Under the pieces are notes generated by a model, which saw nothing but the letters and a program-made list of their open reading frames with translations, was not told the DNA's origin and did not search any database. A DNA stretch of 38,491 nucleotides from an uncultured Pseudogracilibacillus sp. (lineage in GTDB: Bacteria > Bacillota > Bacilli > Bacillales > Amphibacillaceae), in contig CALJVC010000089.1 in assembly GCA_937974845.1 (NCBI GenBank), positions 1 to 38,491 on the forward strand, in the 5' to 3' direction. The first letter of the stretch is position 1; each line of letters starts with the position of its first letter. Of the stretch, positions 31,173-38,491 are shown piece by piece. Made by a program: the position numbers and the translations under genes.

Positions 31173-32379
31173 CGAAATACTCCTTTGTTTTCCGTAGTCC
31201 TTCAACTAGGCGATCGATATCTTCCTCCGTATTGTATAGGTACATGCTCGCCCTTGCCGTAGAAACGACGTCGAGCTCCTTCATTAATACCTGGGCACAA
31301 TGGTGACCGGCACGAATGGCAATTCCTTCGGTATCGAGAACCGTCGATACATCATGGGCATGCACATCGCCTAAATTGAAGGTAACTAATGCTGCCCTTT
31401 CTTCCGGGCCATAGATCGTGATGTCTTCAATTTCTTTTAATTGTTCTAAGGCATAACGAGCTAATTTTTCTTCATGGGCGACAATATTATCCATACCAAC
31501 ATCGTTTAAAAAGTCTATCGCCGCTCCTAATCCGATGGCGCCGGCAATAATCGGAGTTCCACCTTCAAATTTCCAAGGTAATTCCTTCCAAGTGGACTCG
31601 TACTTGCCAACGAAGTCAATCATCTCACCACCGAATTCTACAGGTTCCATTTTCTCTAACAATTCTTTCTTTCCGTATAGGACTCCGATTCCGGTCGGAG
31701 CAGCCATCTTATGTCCAGAAAAAGCGTAAAAGTCACAATCTAAATCTTGGACATCTATTTTCATATGCGGTGCTCCCTGTGCACCGTCAACAACGATGAC
31801 AGCACCATTTTCATGGGCGATTTTTGCTACTTCTTTAACAGGATTAATCGTACCTAACACGTTAGAAACGTGAGCAATGGCGACAATTTTTGTCTTTTTG
31901 GTAACCGTTTGACGGACGTCCTCTAATGTAATCGTCCCATCCTCTTGTAAAGGAATATATTTTAATGTCGCTCCAGTAGCCTTGGCTACTTGTTGCCATG
32001 GAATAATATTACTATGATGTTCCATAGGAGTTATGACGATCTCATCGCCTTCTTTTACGTTTTGTAATCCGTAACTTTGGGCAATGATATTAAGGGCCGT
32101 CGTCGTTCCACGATTAAAAATAATTTCCGCTGTATCTTTTGCATTGATAAACTTTCTAACCTTTTCCCGAGCCCCTTCGTACTGGTCCGTTGCTCGGGCG
32201 CCTAAAGTGTGTACTCCACGGTGAACGTTAGAGTTGTGTAATCGATAGTATTCATCTACCGCTTCGATTACTTGTATAGGCTTTTGGGATGTTGCCGATG
32301 AATCTAAGTAAACGAGTGGCTTACCGTTAACCTTCTGATCTAATATCGGAAACTGTTCACGTATAGCTTTAACATCCAT
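31159..32379 (-). CDS. sufS: Cysteine desulfurase SufS
   Basis: 406 residues. PLP enzyme that removes sulfur from L-cysteine to form alanine and an enzyme persulfide. The Schiff-base lysine K224 (FSGHKMAAPTG) and persulfide cysteine C361 (RAGHHCAQ) sit at the same numbers as in B. subtilis SufS. The PLP-contact segments ITPMEHHSNIIPW and VDGAQGAPH are intact. Its ATG overlaps the sufD stop codon by one base (TAATG). Group II type, which works with SufU. Confidence 0.95.
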   Translation of the reverse strand: MDVKAIREQFPILDQKVNGKPLVYLDSSATSQKPIQVIEAVDEYYRLHNSNVHRGVHTLGARATDQYEGAREKVRKFINAKDTAEIIFNRGTTTALNIIAQSYGLQNVKEGDEIVITPMEHHSNIIPWQQVAKATGATLKYIPLQEDGTITLEDVRQTVTKKTKIVAIAHVSNVLGTINPVKEVAKIAHENGAVIVVDGAQGAPHMKIDVQDLDCDFYAFSGHKMAAPTGIGVLYGKKELLEKMEPVEFGGEMIDFVGKYESTWKELPWKFEGGTPIIAGAIGLGAAIDFLNDVGMDNIVAHEEKLARYALEQLKEIEDITIYGPEERAALVTFNLGDVHAHDVSTVLDTEGIAIRAGHHCAQVLMKELDVVSTARASMYLYNTEEDIDRLVEGLRKTKEYFDVTF

Positions 32380-33686
32380 TATTTGATTTTCCCTTCAATA
32401 AGTTGAGTCATTTGTTTACGAATCGTCTCGATTGGTAACTCTTCAACTACAGGCGCTAAAAATCCATGGATGATTAATTGTTCTGCTTCTTCCCTTGAGA
32501 TTCCGCGACTTTGTAAGTAATAAATTTGGCTTTCATCGATTCGACCAACGGATGCTGCGTGTCCTGCAGTTACATCGTTCTCATCGATTAATAAAATCGG
32601 GTTCGCATCGCCTCGAGCATCACCACTTAACATTAAAATGCGTGATTCTTGCTCAGCATTGGAACCGGAAGCTCCATCTTCAATTTTACCAACGGCATTG
32701 AAGATTGCGGTTGTTTTCTCTAACATCACACCACGCTGTAAAATTTGTCCATCGGTATCATTTCCTACGTGGTGAGTGGTCGTCGTAAAGTTTTGAATTT
32801 GATCCCCACGACCAATCGTTACAGTTCGTGGATAACTGACCGCATTACGCCCTTCTAATAAGGTCGTATTTTCCGCAATCGTATTGCCATCGTTCATCTG
32901 ACCGATTGCCCAGTTGATTGTTGCATCGTTATAGGCAACTCCACGGCGAGTGACATACGTAATCATGCCTTTAGCAAAGTGGTCGACCGCTCCATAGGAA
33001 ACCGTCGCATTATCGTGGGCAAATACTTCAGAGACGATATTTGCTGTCGCCTTCTCCTCATCATTATGAGAGACATAGTTTTCAACATAGGCGACTGAGC
33101 TATTTTTCTCTGCAACGACAATTACGTGGTTATACATCGCTGCTTCGCCATCTTCCTGCCAGAAAATTGCTTGTAAAGGCTCTTCGATTTGTACATTTTC
33201 TGGTACGTAGATAAAGACACCGCCATTCATTAATGCAGCGTGTAAGGCTGTTAAATTATGTTCGTTAATTTGGACAGCATCTGTCATGTAATATTTCTTC
33301 ACTAACTCTTCATGCTCGACAAGGGCTGTAAAAATATCGGTGAAAATTACCCCTTGATCGACAAGCTTTTGACTAATCGATTGGAAAGCAGATACTTGGT
33401 TGCGTAAAATAATTAAGTTTTCGGATACATTTTCTTGATCGATAAAGTCATGTAAAGCTTCTGGTAAATCCTTTATATCTTTAATCGGCTCTGCGCCTAC
33501 TTCGTGTTTTCCTTCAATAAAATTCCAACGATTAATATTCGTTTTATCTGGGTTTGGTAAACCGAGCGAACCGGCTAGTTCAAGACCTTCTTTTCTTAAA
33601 GAGATCATCCAGGCTGGTTCGTTTTTACGCTTAGAAAAATCTTCCACATATTGTTCTTCATATGGTACTTGTAAAACTGTAGTCAT
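32379..33686 (-). CDS. sufD: Fe-S scaffold subunit SufD
   Basis: 435 residues; AGGAGG precedes the ATG. It is a SufB paralogue with a right-handed beta-helix core that completes the SufBC2D complex. Visible are FIYVPENVQIEEPLQAIFWQ, the central VTIGRGDQIQNFTTTTHHVG, and the C-terminal SRILMLSGDARGDANPILLI with HAASVGRIDESQIYYLQSRG. It lies 21 bp behind sufC and one base overlaps sufS. Confidence 0.95.
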   Translation of the reverse strand: MTTVLQVPYEEQYVEDFSKRKNEPAWMISLRKEGLELAGSLGLPNPDKTNINRWNFIEGKHEVGAEPIKDIKDLPEALHDFIDQENVSENLIILRNQVSAFQSISQKLVDQGVIFTDIFTALVEHEELVKKYYMTDAVQINEHNLTALHAALMNGGVFIYVPENVQIEEPLQAIFWQEDGEAAMYNHVIVVAEKNSSVAYVENYVSHNDEEKATANIVSEVFAHDNATVSYGAVDHFAKGMITYVTRRGVAYNDATINWAIGQMNDGNTIAENTTLLEGRNAVSYPRTVTIGRGDQIQNFTTTTHHVGNDTDGQILQRGVMLEKTTAIFNAVGKIEDGASGSNAEQESRILMLSGDARGDANPILLIDENDVTAGHAASVGRIDESQIYYLQSRGISREEAEQLIIHGFLAPVVEELPIETIRKQMTQLIEGKIK

Positions 33687-33707
33687 CGAACAATTCCTCC
33701 TGATCTC

Positions 33708-34493
33708 TTAATTATTTTTGACAGTTTCGTCTTCGATACCTAATTCCTCTTTTACCCATTCGTAACCTTCTTCTTCTAGACGACGGGCTAATTCTGGACC
33801 ACCGGATTTCACGATTCGTCCACCCATAATAACGTGAACAAAGTCAGGCTTAATATAGTCTAAAAGACGCTGGTAGTGGGTAATGATTAAGGTTCCAAGA
33901 CCTGTTTCTTCTCGGACTTTGTTTACCGCTTCAGAAACGATACGTAAAGCATCGATATCGAGACCAGAGTCGATTTCGTCTAAAATCGCAATGCCTGGTT
34001 TTAACATCATAAGTTGTAAAATTTCGTTACGTTTTTTCTCTCCACCAGAGAACCCTTCGTTTAGGTAACGTTGTGCCATATTTTTATCGATTTCTAATAC
34101 GTCTAAAGCTGCGTCCATTTCTTTAATAAAAGTCATTAATGGAATTTCATTTCCTTCTTCTCGACGCGCATTAATCGCACTACGTAAAAATTCTGACGTC
34201 GTTACTCCGCCTACTTCACTTGGATACTGCATTGCTAAAAAGAGCCCTGCGCGTGCCCGCTCATCTACTTCCATTTCAAGAACGTCTTCGCCGTTTAACG
34301 TGATGCTTCCTTTAGTGACTTCGTACTTAGGATGTCCCATGATCGCTTGGGCTAGCGTAGACTTTCCTGTTCCGTTAGGACCCATAACTGCGTGGAATTC
34401 ACCGCTTTTAATGGTTAAATTTATTCCTTTTAAAATTTCATTACCTTCTACTGAAACATGTAAATCCTTTATTTCAAGTGTGTAATCTGCCAT
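33708..34493 (-). CDS. sufC: SUF system ATPase SufC
   Basis: 261 residues; GGAGGG precedes the ATG. ABC-type ATPase of the cytosolic SufBC2D complex, powering the scaffold rather than transport. Walker A is GPNGTGKST (about 38-46), the ABC signature EGFSGGEKKRNEI, Walker B AILDEIDSGLDIDAL, and the switch histidine is in LIITHYQRLLDYI. First gene of the operon, with two candidate promoters in the 278-bp upstream region. Confidence 0.95.
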   Translation of the reverse strand: MADYTLEIKDLHVSVEGNEILKGINLTIKSGEFHAVMGPNGTGKSTLAQAIMGHPKYEVTKGSITLNGEDVLEMEVDERARAGLFLAMQYPSEVGGVTTSEFLRSAINARREEGNEIPLMTFIKEMDAALDVLEIDKNMAQRYLNEGFSGGEKKRNEILQLMMLKPGIAILDEIDSGLDIDALRIVSEAVNKVREETGLGTLIITHYQRLLDYIKPDFVHVIMGGRIVKSGGPELARRLEEEGYEWVKEELGIEDETVKNN

Positions 34494-34564
34494 GATAAAC
34501 CCTCCATATGTTTAAATTTACATTTTAGCATGTACACAAAATATCCTTCTTTATTCTCAACACA

Positions 34565-34593
34565 ATATTAACGAATTAAGCTACATTAATCAA
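34565..34593 (-). promoter_or_regulatory. Proximal suf operon promoter candidate
   Basis: On the minus strand TTGATT (34593-34588) and TAATAT (34570-34565) are 17 bp apart, about 70 bp before sufC. Confidence 0.45.
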
Positions 34594-34616
34594 CTGTTAT
34601 GACTGTTAAAAAACTT

Positions 34617-34645
34617 ATTTTATCAATAGATTGGCTGAATGACAA
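34617..34645 (-). promoter_or_regulatory. Distal suf operon promoter candidate
   Basis: On the minus strand TTGTCA (34645-34640) and TAAAAT (34622-34617) are 17 bp apart, with a TGA extended -10. It is the better of the two upstream of sufC. Confidence 0.5.
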
Positions 34646-34771
34646 CTAATTTTACAAAGGCTTGTTTATTGCTTCACATTCTCATTTAAAGTGTTTTTAT
34701 CAAAAGTGATTATTATTTAAGATTAAATAAAATGTATAGCCTTTACATCCATCATAAACCTTTTGTGAACT

Positions 34772-35086
34772 TTATTCAGCAAAAAGCTCTGGAGCATATT
34801 CTAAAAGATAACTGTAAATATTTTGGATCGAATAAAAAGTATAAACTTTTTCCTTGATTTCTCCATCTTCATAAATAAATAAACAAGGGACACTTTCTAC
34901 CTTGTTTTCCTGCATAAACTGTTCCTCATACAAGGCATTCATTTCGTAAAATATATCTTGTTGTAACGTATTCTCAATCGTTTCTAAAAACTGCCGTGCC
35001 ACCTGGCAAGTTCCACAAAAGGGAGTATGGATATAAAGCAAATACTTATCCTTTTCTTTTAATTCCTTCGCTGTCGTTTCAATCAC
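34772..35086 (-). CDS. yusE: Thioredoxin-like protein YusE
   Basis: 104 residues; GTG start at 35086 with GAGG upstream. A thioredoxin fold with C24-G-T-C27 (HTPFCGTCQVA) and the cis-proline region ESVPCLFIYEDGE. The CGTC motif differs from the CGPC of thioredoxin 1. It follows yusF by 6 bp on the same strand and sits upstream of sufC as in B. subtilis. The role is unknown; protection or reduction of protein thiols is likely. Confidence 0.85.
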   Translation of the reverse strand: MIETTAKELKEKDKYLLYIHTPFCGTCQVARQFLETIENTLQQDIFYEMNALYEEQFMQENKVESVPCLFIYEDGEIKEKVYTFYSIQNIYSYLLEYAPELFAE

Positions 35087-35092
35087 TAGTCT

Positions 35093-35449
35093 CTACCTCA
35101 CTTCGGTTAACCATCGCATATCGATATCGAAATGTTTTTTTAATAATTCCGTGGCTAAAATATGTTCGGGTGTTTTTGCTACCTCTTTATACCCATCGCT
35201 AATATATAGATGAACCGCATGGGGAAGTTCTTGCGACAATTGTTTTCTAAGGGTCACTCCAGACTCATCTGCATCGACAAAAATATACACCTCTCGATCA
35301 TCCAATTGATACGCTTCAAGTAGTTCATCGAAACGCTCAATCGAGAACGTCCCATGGGTACAAATAATGTCCACTTCTTCTAAGATTACTTTCTCTAACT
35401 GTTTGCGATCGGTCTGTCCTTCTACAATAATGACCTTTTTATCAAGCAT
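35093..35449 (-). CDS. yusF: Toprim-domain protein YusF
   Basis: 118 residues from ATG 35449 (GGAG 7 nt upstream); a GTG at 35455 overlaps the site. It is a single Toprim domain with the metal-binding glutamate E10 (IIVEGQTD) and the DxD pair D59 and D61 (FVDADESG). Small Toprim proteins of this sort relate to ribonuclease M5 and primase-like enzymes. No nuclease partner is adjacent; the function of YusF is unknown. Confidence 0.85.
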   Translation of the reverse strand: MLDKKVIIVEGQTDRKQLEKVILEEVDIICTHGTFSIERFDELLEAYQLDDREVYIFVDADESGVTLRKQLSQELPHAVHLYISDGYKEVAKTPEHILATELLKKHFDIDMRWLTEVR

Positions 35450-35503
35450 TGTCACACTCCGTCCTTTAGGTCATTTTTGCCATAACGACGAGGAAAAAAC
35501 GAA

Positions 35504-35541
35504 AAGCTGTCTATTCTTTCAGATTATGAGATAGACAGCTT
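35504..35541 (-). terminator. Terminator of yusI-gcvH
   Basis: A perfect 11-bp stem AAGCTGTCTAT (35504-35514) and ATAGACAGCTT (35531-35541), followed on the minus strand by TTCGTTTTTTCC. Confidence 0.85.
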
Positions 35542-35554
35542 CCTACTTTCTATA

Positions 35555-35938
35555 TTATTCATCTGAAATATGGTTCGTATATTCAGTTGCAGAAAGTAAC
35601 TCGTCTAACTCCGCATCATCAGCTGGTTCAATAACGATCATCCAAGCCTTTTCATAGGGCGATGCGTTGACGGTCTCGGGACTGTCTGCTAAGACTTCGT
35701 TTACCTCTACTACTGTTCCACTGATCGGTGCATACAGTTCAGATACGGTCTTGACCGATTCTAAGCTCCCAAAGGGTTCGTTCATCTGGACTTGTTCACC
35801 GACCTTTGGTAATTCAACAAAAACGATTTCTCCATATTCGTTTTGGGCGAAGTCTGTAATTCCGACCCGCATATCGACGCCTTCCTGGCGTACCCAACTA
35901 TGATCTTTCGAATAAAGTAAATCCGCTGGCACTTTCAT
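35555..35938 (-). CDS. gcvH: Glycine cleavage system H protein
   Basis: 127 residues; AAGGAGG precedes the ATG. The lipoyl-lysine is K63 in LESVKTVSELYAPISG. The N-terminal HSWVR and VGITDFAQNEYGEIVFVELP stretches are canonical. GcvH carries the aminomethyl group in glycine cleavage, and in B. subtilis it is also the obligatory relay for lipoyl transfer to other 2-oxoacid dehydrogenases through LipL. It forms a two-gene unit with yusI, 22 bp upstream. Confidence 0.95.
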   Translation of the reverse strand: MKVPADLLYSKDHSWVRQEGVDMRVGITDFAQNEYGEIVFVELPKVGEQVQMNEPFGSLESVKTVSELYAPISGTVVEVNEVLADSPETVNASPYEKAWMIVIEPADDAELDELLSATEYTNHISDE

Positions 35939-35960
35939 GGCCTAGCCCTCCTTCATATCA

Positions 35961-36317
35961 TTATGCCCACATTTCTTCGAAAACTTCTTCCTTAAAACCG
36001 ACGGTTACTTTCTCGCCGTCCGTAACGATTGGGCGACGAATCAGCATCCCATTGGAGGCTAAGTAAGCCACCATATCATCGAGGGTCGCATCCTTTAGTT
36101 TTTCCTTCATATTTTGTTCGCGATAAACTTTACCACTTGTATTGAAAAATCGTCGTGGAGGTAGGTCACTTTTTTCAATTAAGGAACGGATTTCATCCTC
36201 GCTCGGGGTTTCTTCCACGAGGTGAATTAATTCTATTTCACGACCGTGCTCCTCCAACCACTTTTTAGCTTTCTTAGATGAATTACAATTTGGATACCAA
36301 TATACTTTTAGCGACAT
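35961..36317 (-). CDS. yusI: ArsC/Spx-family protein YusI
   Basis: 118 residues; GGAGG precedes the ATG. Thioredoxin-like ArsC/Spx fold with a single N-terminal redox cysteine C11 (WYPNCNSSKKA, a CxxS motif), the helix PPRRFFNTSGKVYREQN, and the late RRPIVTDG. It lacks the CxxC of Spx, so an Spx-type RNA polymerase switch is unlikely. Arsenate reduction is not supported either, as there is no arsenic operon. The role is unknown. Co-transcribed with gcvH. Confidence 0.85.
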   Translation of the reverse strand: MSLKVYWYPNCNSSKKAKKWLEEHGREIELIHLVEETPSEDEIRSLIEKSDLPPRRFFNTSGKVYREQNMKEKLKDATLDDMVAYLASNGMLIRRPIVTDGEKVTVGFKEEVFEEMWA

Positions 36318-36448
36318 TTTCTTCCTCCAATTTCTATTTAAAATTATTATAACATAGGCCTAGCACCGTGACAAAAGAGTGAACACTTTCTCCTAATTTA
36401 CTGGTCAAATACCGTTAACTTCATATTTATTAAAACTAAAGATAAAAA

Positions 36449-36487
36449 AACAATCGTCGCTAAGCCAAGGGCTCAACGACGATTGTT
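36449..36487 (-). terminator. Terminator of the fad genes
   Basis: A perfect 11-bp stem AACAATCGTCG (36449-36459) and CGACGATTGTT (36477-36487), with an inner AGCC/GGCT pairing, followed on the minus strand by TTTTTATC. Confidence 0.85.
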
Positions 36488-36503
36488 GTTGGGGTGACTA
36501 TTC

Positions 36504-38276
36504 TTATACAATATATTTTTCTTCTTCAATAATGCGAGCAGCAATTTCACGCTTCTTCGCAATGACGTTTTTCGGATCGTGGCGGGTTAGCTTACGTAAG
36601 GAGGATAACATCATCCGTAAGTTATCTCCTTCCTCAACGGCAACTAGGATCTCCTTGGCATCAGCTTCGATTCGGTTGAAGGCTTCTTGGACATAAACTT
36701 CCGTATATAATAACTTCTGCTTATGTTTGTCTACGCCATCTTTATTGATTGCCTTTTCCGTACGTAAAATAGCTGACTCCATATTGTAAACTTCCGCCGT
36801 CATGTTCGCTAGGTTAACTAAGATTTCTTGCTCATTTTCTAGCTTCTGCATATATTTTTGAGCTGCTAGACCAGCACCAAGAAGGATGATTTTCTTCGCG
36901 TTCTTTAAAAGATATTTTTCTTGCTCTAATGGCTCGTCGCCTACTTCTTCCGGCATCATCATTAAGAGCTCTTCCTGCAAGCTTTGAGCAGCTTGTAATA
37001 ATGGTAATTCACCCTTCATCGCTTTTTTCAACAGGGTACCTGGAACGATGAGACGGTTGATTTCGTTAGTTCCTTCGAAAATACGGTTAATACGGGAGTC
37101 ACGGTACATACGCTCTACTTCATACTCTTGCATGAAACCATATCCACCGTGCATTTGTACCGCTTCATCGACGACGAAGTCAAGTAATTCCGTAGCCATG
37201 TACTTGTTCATGGAGCATTCGATCTGGTATTCTGCAATCGCTCCAGCTACTTCACGACCATCCTTTAATTGTTCTTCCGTCATATTCCCCATGCGCTGTT
37301 CAAATAAACCGACGGTACGATACACGGCACTTTCGTTTGCATACGTATTCGCAGCCATCGTGGCTAACTTCTCTTGCGTTAAAGTAAAGCTAGAAATTGG
37401 TCTTTTGAACTGTTCACGTTCATTGACATACTTCGTAGCTAATTCAATACCACGCTTCGCACCACCGACACCACCGATAGCAAGCTTATAACGTCCTACG
37501 TTAAGAATGTTGAAAGCAATGATATGTCCGCGACCTTTTTCACCTAGAAGGTTCTCTACTGGCACTTCCGCATTGTTTAAGATTAAAGTACGGGTAGAGG
37601 AGCTCTTAATTCCCATCTTCTTCTCTTCCGGTCCGACGGAAACTCCCGGTGCATCGCGGTCGACGATAAAGGCTGTGAAATGTTCTCCATCAATTTTAGC
37701 ATAGACAACAAAGACATCCGCAAAGCCTGCGTTCGTAATCCACTGCTTTTCCCCATTTAAAATATAATGGGTTCCTGCTTCGTTCAGAACTGCTGTTGTT
37801 TTTGCCCCTAAAGCATCTGAACCTGCACCTGGCTCCGTTAGAGCATAGGCAGCAATTTTTTCTCCTGTAGCTAATTTCGGTAAATAACGTCTCTTCTGGT
37901 CATCGTTACCGAAGAAAACAATCGGTAAGGAACCGATCCCTACGTGGGCACCATGGGTAATAGAGAAACCACCAGCCCGGGCAAACTTCTCGGTAATGAG
38001 GGAGGAACTGATCTTATCTAATCCAAGACCCTCGTATTCTTCAGGGATATCTGCGCTGAGCAAGCCTAGCTCCCCGGCTTTTTTCAGCAATTCTACAGAA
38101 TGTTCGAATTCGTGGTTTTCGAGTTTATCTACTAAAGGTAATACCTCATCTTCAATAAAGCCTTCCGTTGTCGCTGCAATCATCTTATGCTCATCTGTAA
38201 AATCCTCTGGAGTGATAATGTCTTCACCAGAAAGTTCTTCGATTAAAAAGCCTCCACCTTTAATTTCTTTCGTCAT
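36504..38276 (-). CDS. fadE: Acyl-CoA dehydrogenase FadE
   Basis: 590 residues, close to B. subtilis FadE (YusJ, about 594). FAD enzyme of the first step of beta-oxidation. The acyl-CoA dehydrogenase core (about 25-400) shows YALTEPGAGSDA, NGEKQWITNAGFADVF, QMHGGYGFMQEYEVERMYRD and RIFEGTNEINR, where the glutamate is probably the catalytic base. The roughly 190-residue helical C-terminal extension is typical of the long fadE type. AAAGGATG precedes the ATG. It is the last gene of the fad operon. Confidence 0.92.
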   Translation of the reverse strand: MTKEIKGGGFLIEELSGEDIITPEDFTDEHKMIAATTEGFIEDEVLPLVDKLENHEFEHSVELLKKAGELGLLSADIPEEYEGLGLDKISSSLITEKFARAGGFSITHGAHVGIGSLPIVFFGNDDQKRRYLPKLATGEKIAAYALTEPGAGSDALGAKTTAVLNEAGTHYILNGEKQWITNAGFADVFVVYAKIDGEHFTAFIVDRDAPGVSVGPEEKKMGIKSSSTRTLILNNAEVPVENLLGEKGRGHIIAFNILNVGRYKLAIGGVGGAKRGIELATKYVNEREQFKRPISSFTLTQEKLATMAANTYANESAVYRTVGLFEQRMGNMTEEQLKDGREVAGAIAEYQIECSMNKYMATELLDFVVDEAVQMHGGYGFMQEYEVERMYRDSRINRIFEGTNEINRLIVPGTLLKKAMKGELPLLQAAQSLQEELLMMMPEEVGDEPLEQEKYLLKNAKKIILLGAGLAAQKYMQKLENEQEILVNLANMTAEVYNMESAILRTEKAINKDGVDKHKQKLLYTEVYVQEAFNRIEADAKEILVAVEEGDNLRMMLSSLRKLTRHDPKNVIAKKREIAARIIEEEKYIV

Positions 38277-38324
38277 GTTGATTCATCCTTTCCTCATTAA
38301 TGATTCGGTTTATGTTGATTAAGG

Positions 38325-38363
38325 CGGAAGTCTATCGCCCCTTACTATGACGTTAGACTTCCG
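38325..38363 (-). repeat. Hairpin in the fadA-fadE gap
   Basis: A perfect 10-bp stem CGGAAGTCTA (38325-38334) and TAGACTTCCG (38354-38363). No T tract follows on the minus strand, so it may be an mRNA processing or stabilising structure rather than a terminator. Confidence 0.55.
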
Positions 38364-38371
38364 ACTGTAAG

Positions 38372-38401
38372 GGTTATCAATTAAACAAGTTCAAAGACAC
38401 C
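38372..38401 (-). repeat. Second copy of a 30-bp direct repeat containing the fadA 3' end
   Basis: An exact 30-bp copy of 38437-38466. On the minus strand it repeats the last six fadA codons, the TAA stop and nine following bases. It lies downstream of the real fadA stop and is not translated with it. Confidence 0.9.
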
Positions 38402-38436
38402 ATTAAGATAATCGGAATAAAGAAGAAAACGTCGGC

Positions 38437-38466
38437 GGTTATCAATTAAACAAGTTCAAAGACACC
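38437..38466 (-). repeat. 30-bp direct repeat at the true end of fadA
   Basis: The parental copy of the repeat at 38372-38401, 65 bp away (start to start). A 35-bp unrelated segment separates the copies. Confidence 0.9.
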
Positions 38467-38491
38467 TGCTGCCCCCATACCGCCACCGATA
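38446..38491 (-). CDS. fadA: Acetyl-CoA C-acyltransferase FadA, C-terminal end only
   Basis: The window cuts the gene. The last residues IGGGMGAAGVFELV followed by TAA fit the C-terminus of thiolase FadA (YusK), where the GGGMG motif belongs to the active-site loop. It precedes fadE in the B. subtilis fadN-fadA-fadE operon, and the direction is the same here. The intergenic distance (169 bp) is unusually long for this operon. Confidence 0.8.
   Translation of the reverse strand, partial: IGGGMGAAGVFELV

Noticed and set aside
35961..36317. Arsenate reductase or Spx regulator
   Set aside because: It has one redox cysteine (CxxS) and no arsenic-resistance genes beside it; the Spx CxxC is absent.
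37048..37491. A 147-codon open frame on the plus strand inside fadE
   Set aside because: It is antisense to a strongly conserved acyl-CoA dehydrogenase, has no ribosome site and its composition is rich in Ser/Arg as expected of an antisense frame.

Overview
The window comes from a low-GC Gram-positive bacterium of the family Bacillaceae. The gene set and gene order match blocks of the Bacillus subtilis chromosome (patB/kapB, yuiC-yuiB-yumC, yutM-yutI, yutG/yutE/yutD, lytH-yunB-yunC-yunD-yunE, sufCDSUB-yusE-yusF-gcvH-yusI-fadE-fadA). Ribosome binding sites are strong AGGAGG-type sequences, several genes start with GTG or TTG, and the sporulation-linked genes kapB, yunB and lytH are present. 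This is core chromosome rather than a mobile island. No tRNA, rRNA, transposase or CRISPR array is visible.

Layout: 0.3-1.3 kb, a phage-type N-acetylmuramoyl-L-alanine amidase without a signal peptide. 1.5-3.4 kb, a CGHC thioredoxin-fold protein followed by glucose-6-phosphate isomerase. 3.4-3.9 kb, a gap with a structured small-RNA candidate. 3.9-6.6 kb, patB, a small membrane protein, and the kapB-deoD operon. 6.6-9.8 kb, yuiC-yuiB (minus), the flavoprotein reductase yumC, then divergent yutM (A-type Fe-S carrier) and yutI (NifU-like) with a Fur-like box between them. 10-15 kb, a 2-hydroxyacid dehydrogenase, yutG, a HepT-like protein with a SufR-like Fe-S-sensor regulator, an amidase-signature enzyme, a small hydrophilic protein and yutD. 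15.3-21.6 kb, lytH, a sodium symporter with its tiny MetS-type subunit, and yunE-D-C-B. 21.8-25.1 kb, a gamma-glutamyl hydrolase coupled to a membrane-dipeptidase homologue, a DUF4317 gene and a SHOCT-domain membrane protein. 25.3-27 kb, a stand-alone PTS Enzyme I followed by an unusual array of hairpin repeats. 27.5-28.9 kb, an NfrA-type nitroreductase and a VanZ-family protein. 29.3-34.5 kb, the complete sufCDSUB operon. 34.8-38.5 kb, yusE, yusF, gcvH, yusI, fadE and the 3' tip of fadA.

The strongest functional theme is iron-sulfur cluster biology. The SUF machine, an A-type carrier, a NifU-type scaffold/carrier and a likely Fe-S-sensing repressor all lie within 26 kb. A second theme is cell-wall remodelling: the endolysin-like amidase, the 3D-domain YuiC, the M23 endopeptidase LytH, and possibly the dipeptidase/gamma-glutamyl hydrolase pair.

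The features least explained by known annotation are: a tandem array of degenerate CTGTATACAG hairpins at 41/51-bp spacing after Enzyme I, with the same 10-mer inside a perfect 16-bp palindrome in the amidase promoter; the small-RNA candidate after pgi; a 149-bp inverted-repeat element before the suf terminator; and a duplicated 3' end of fadA.
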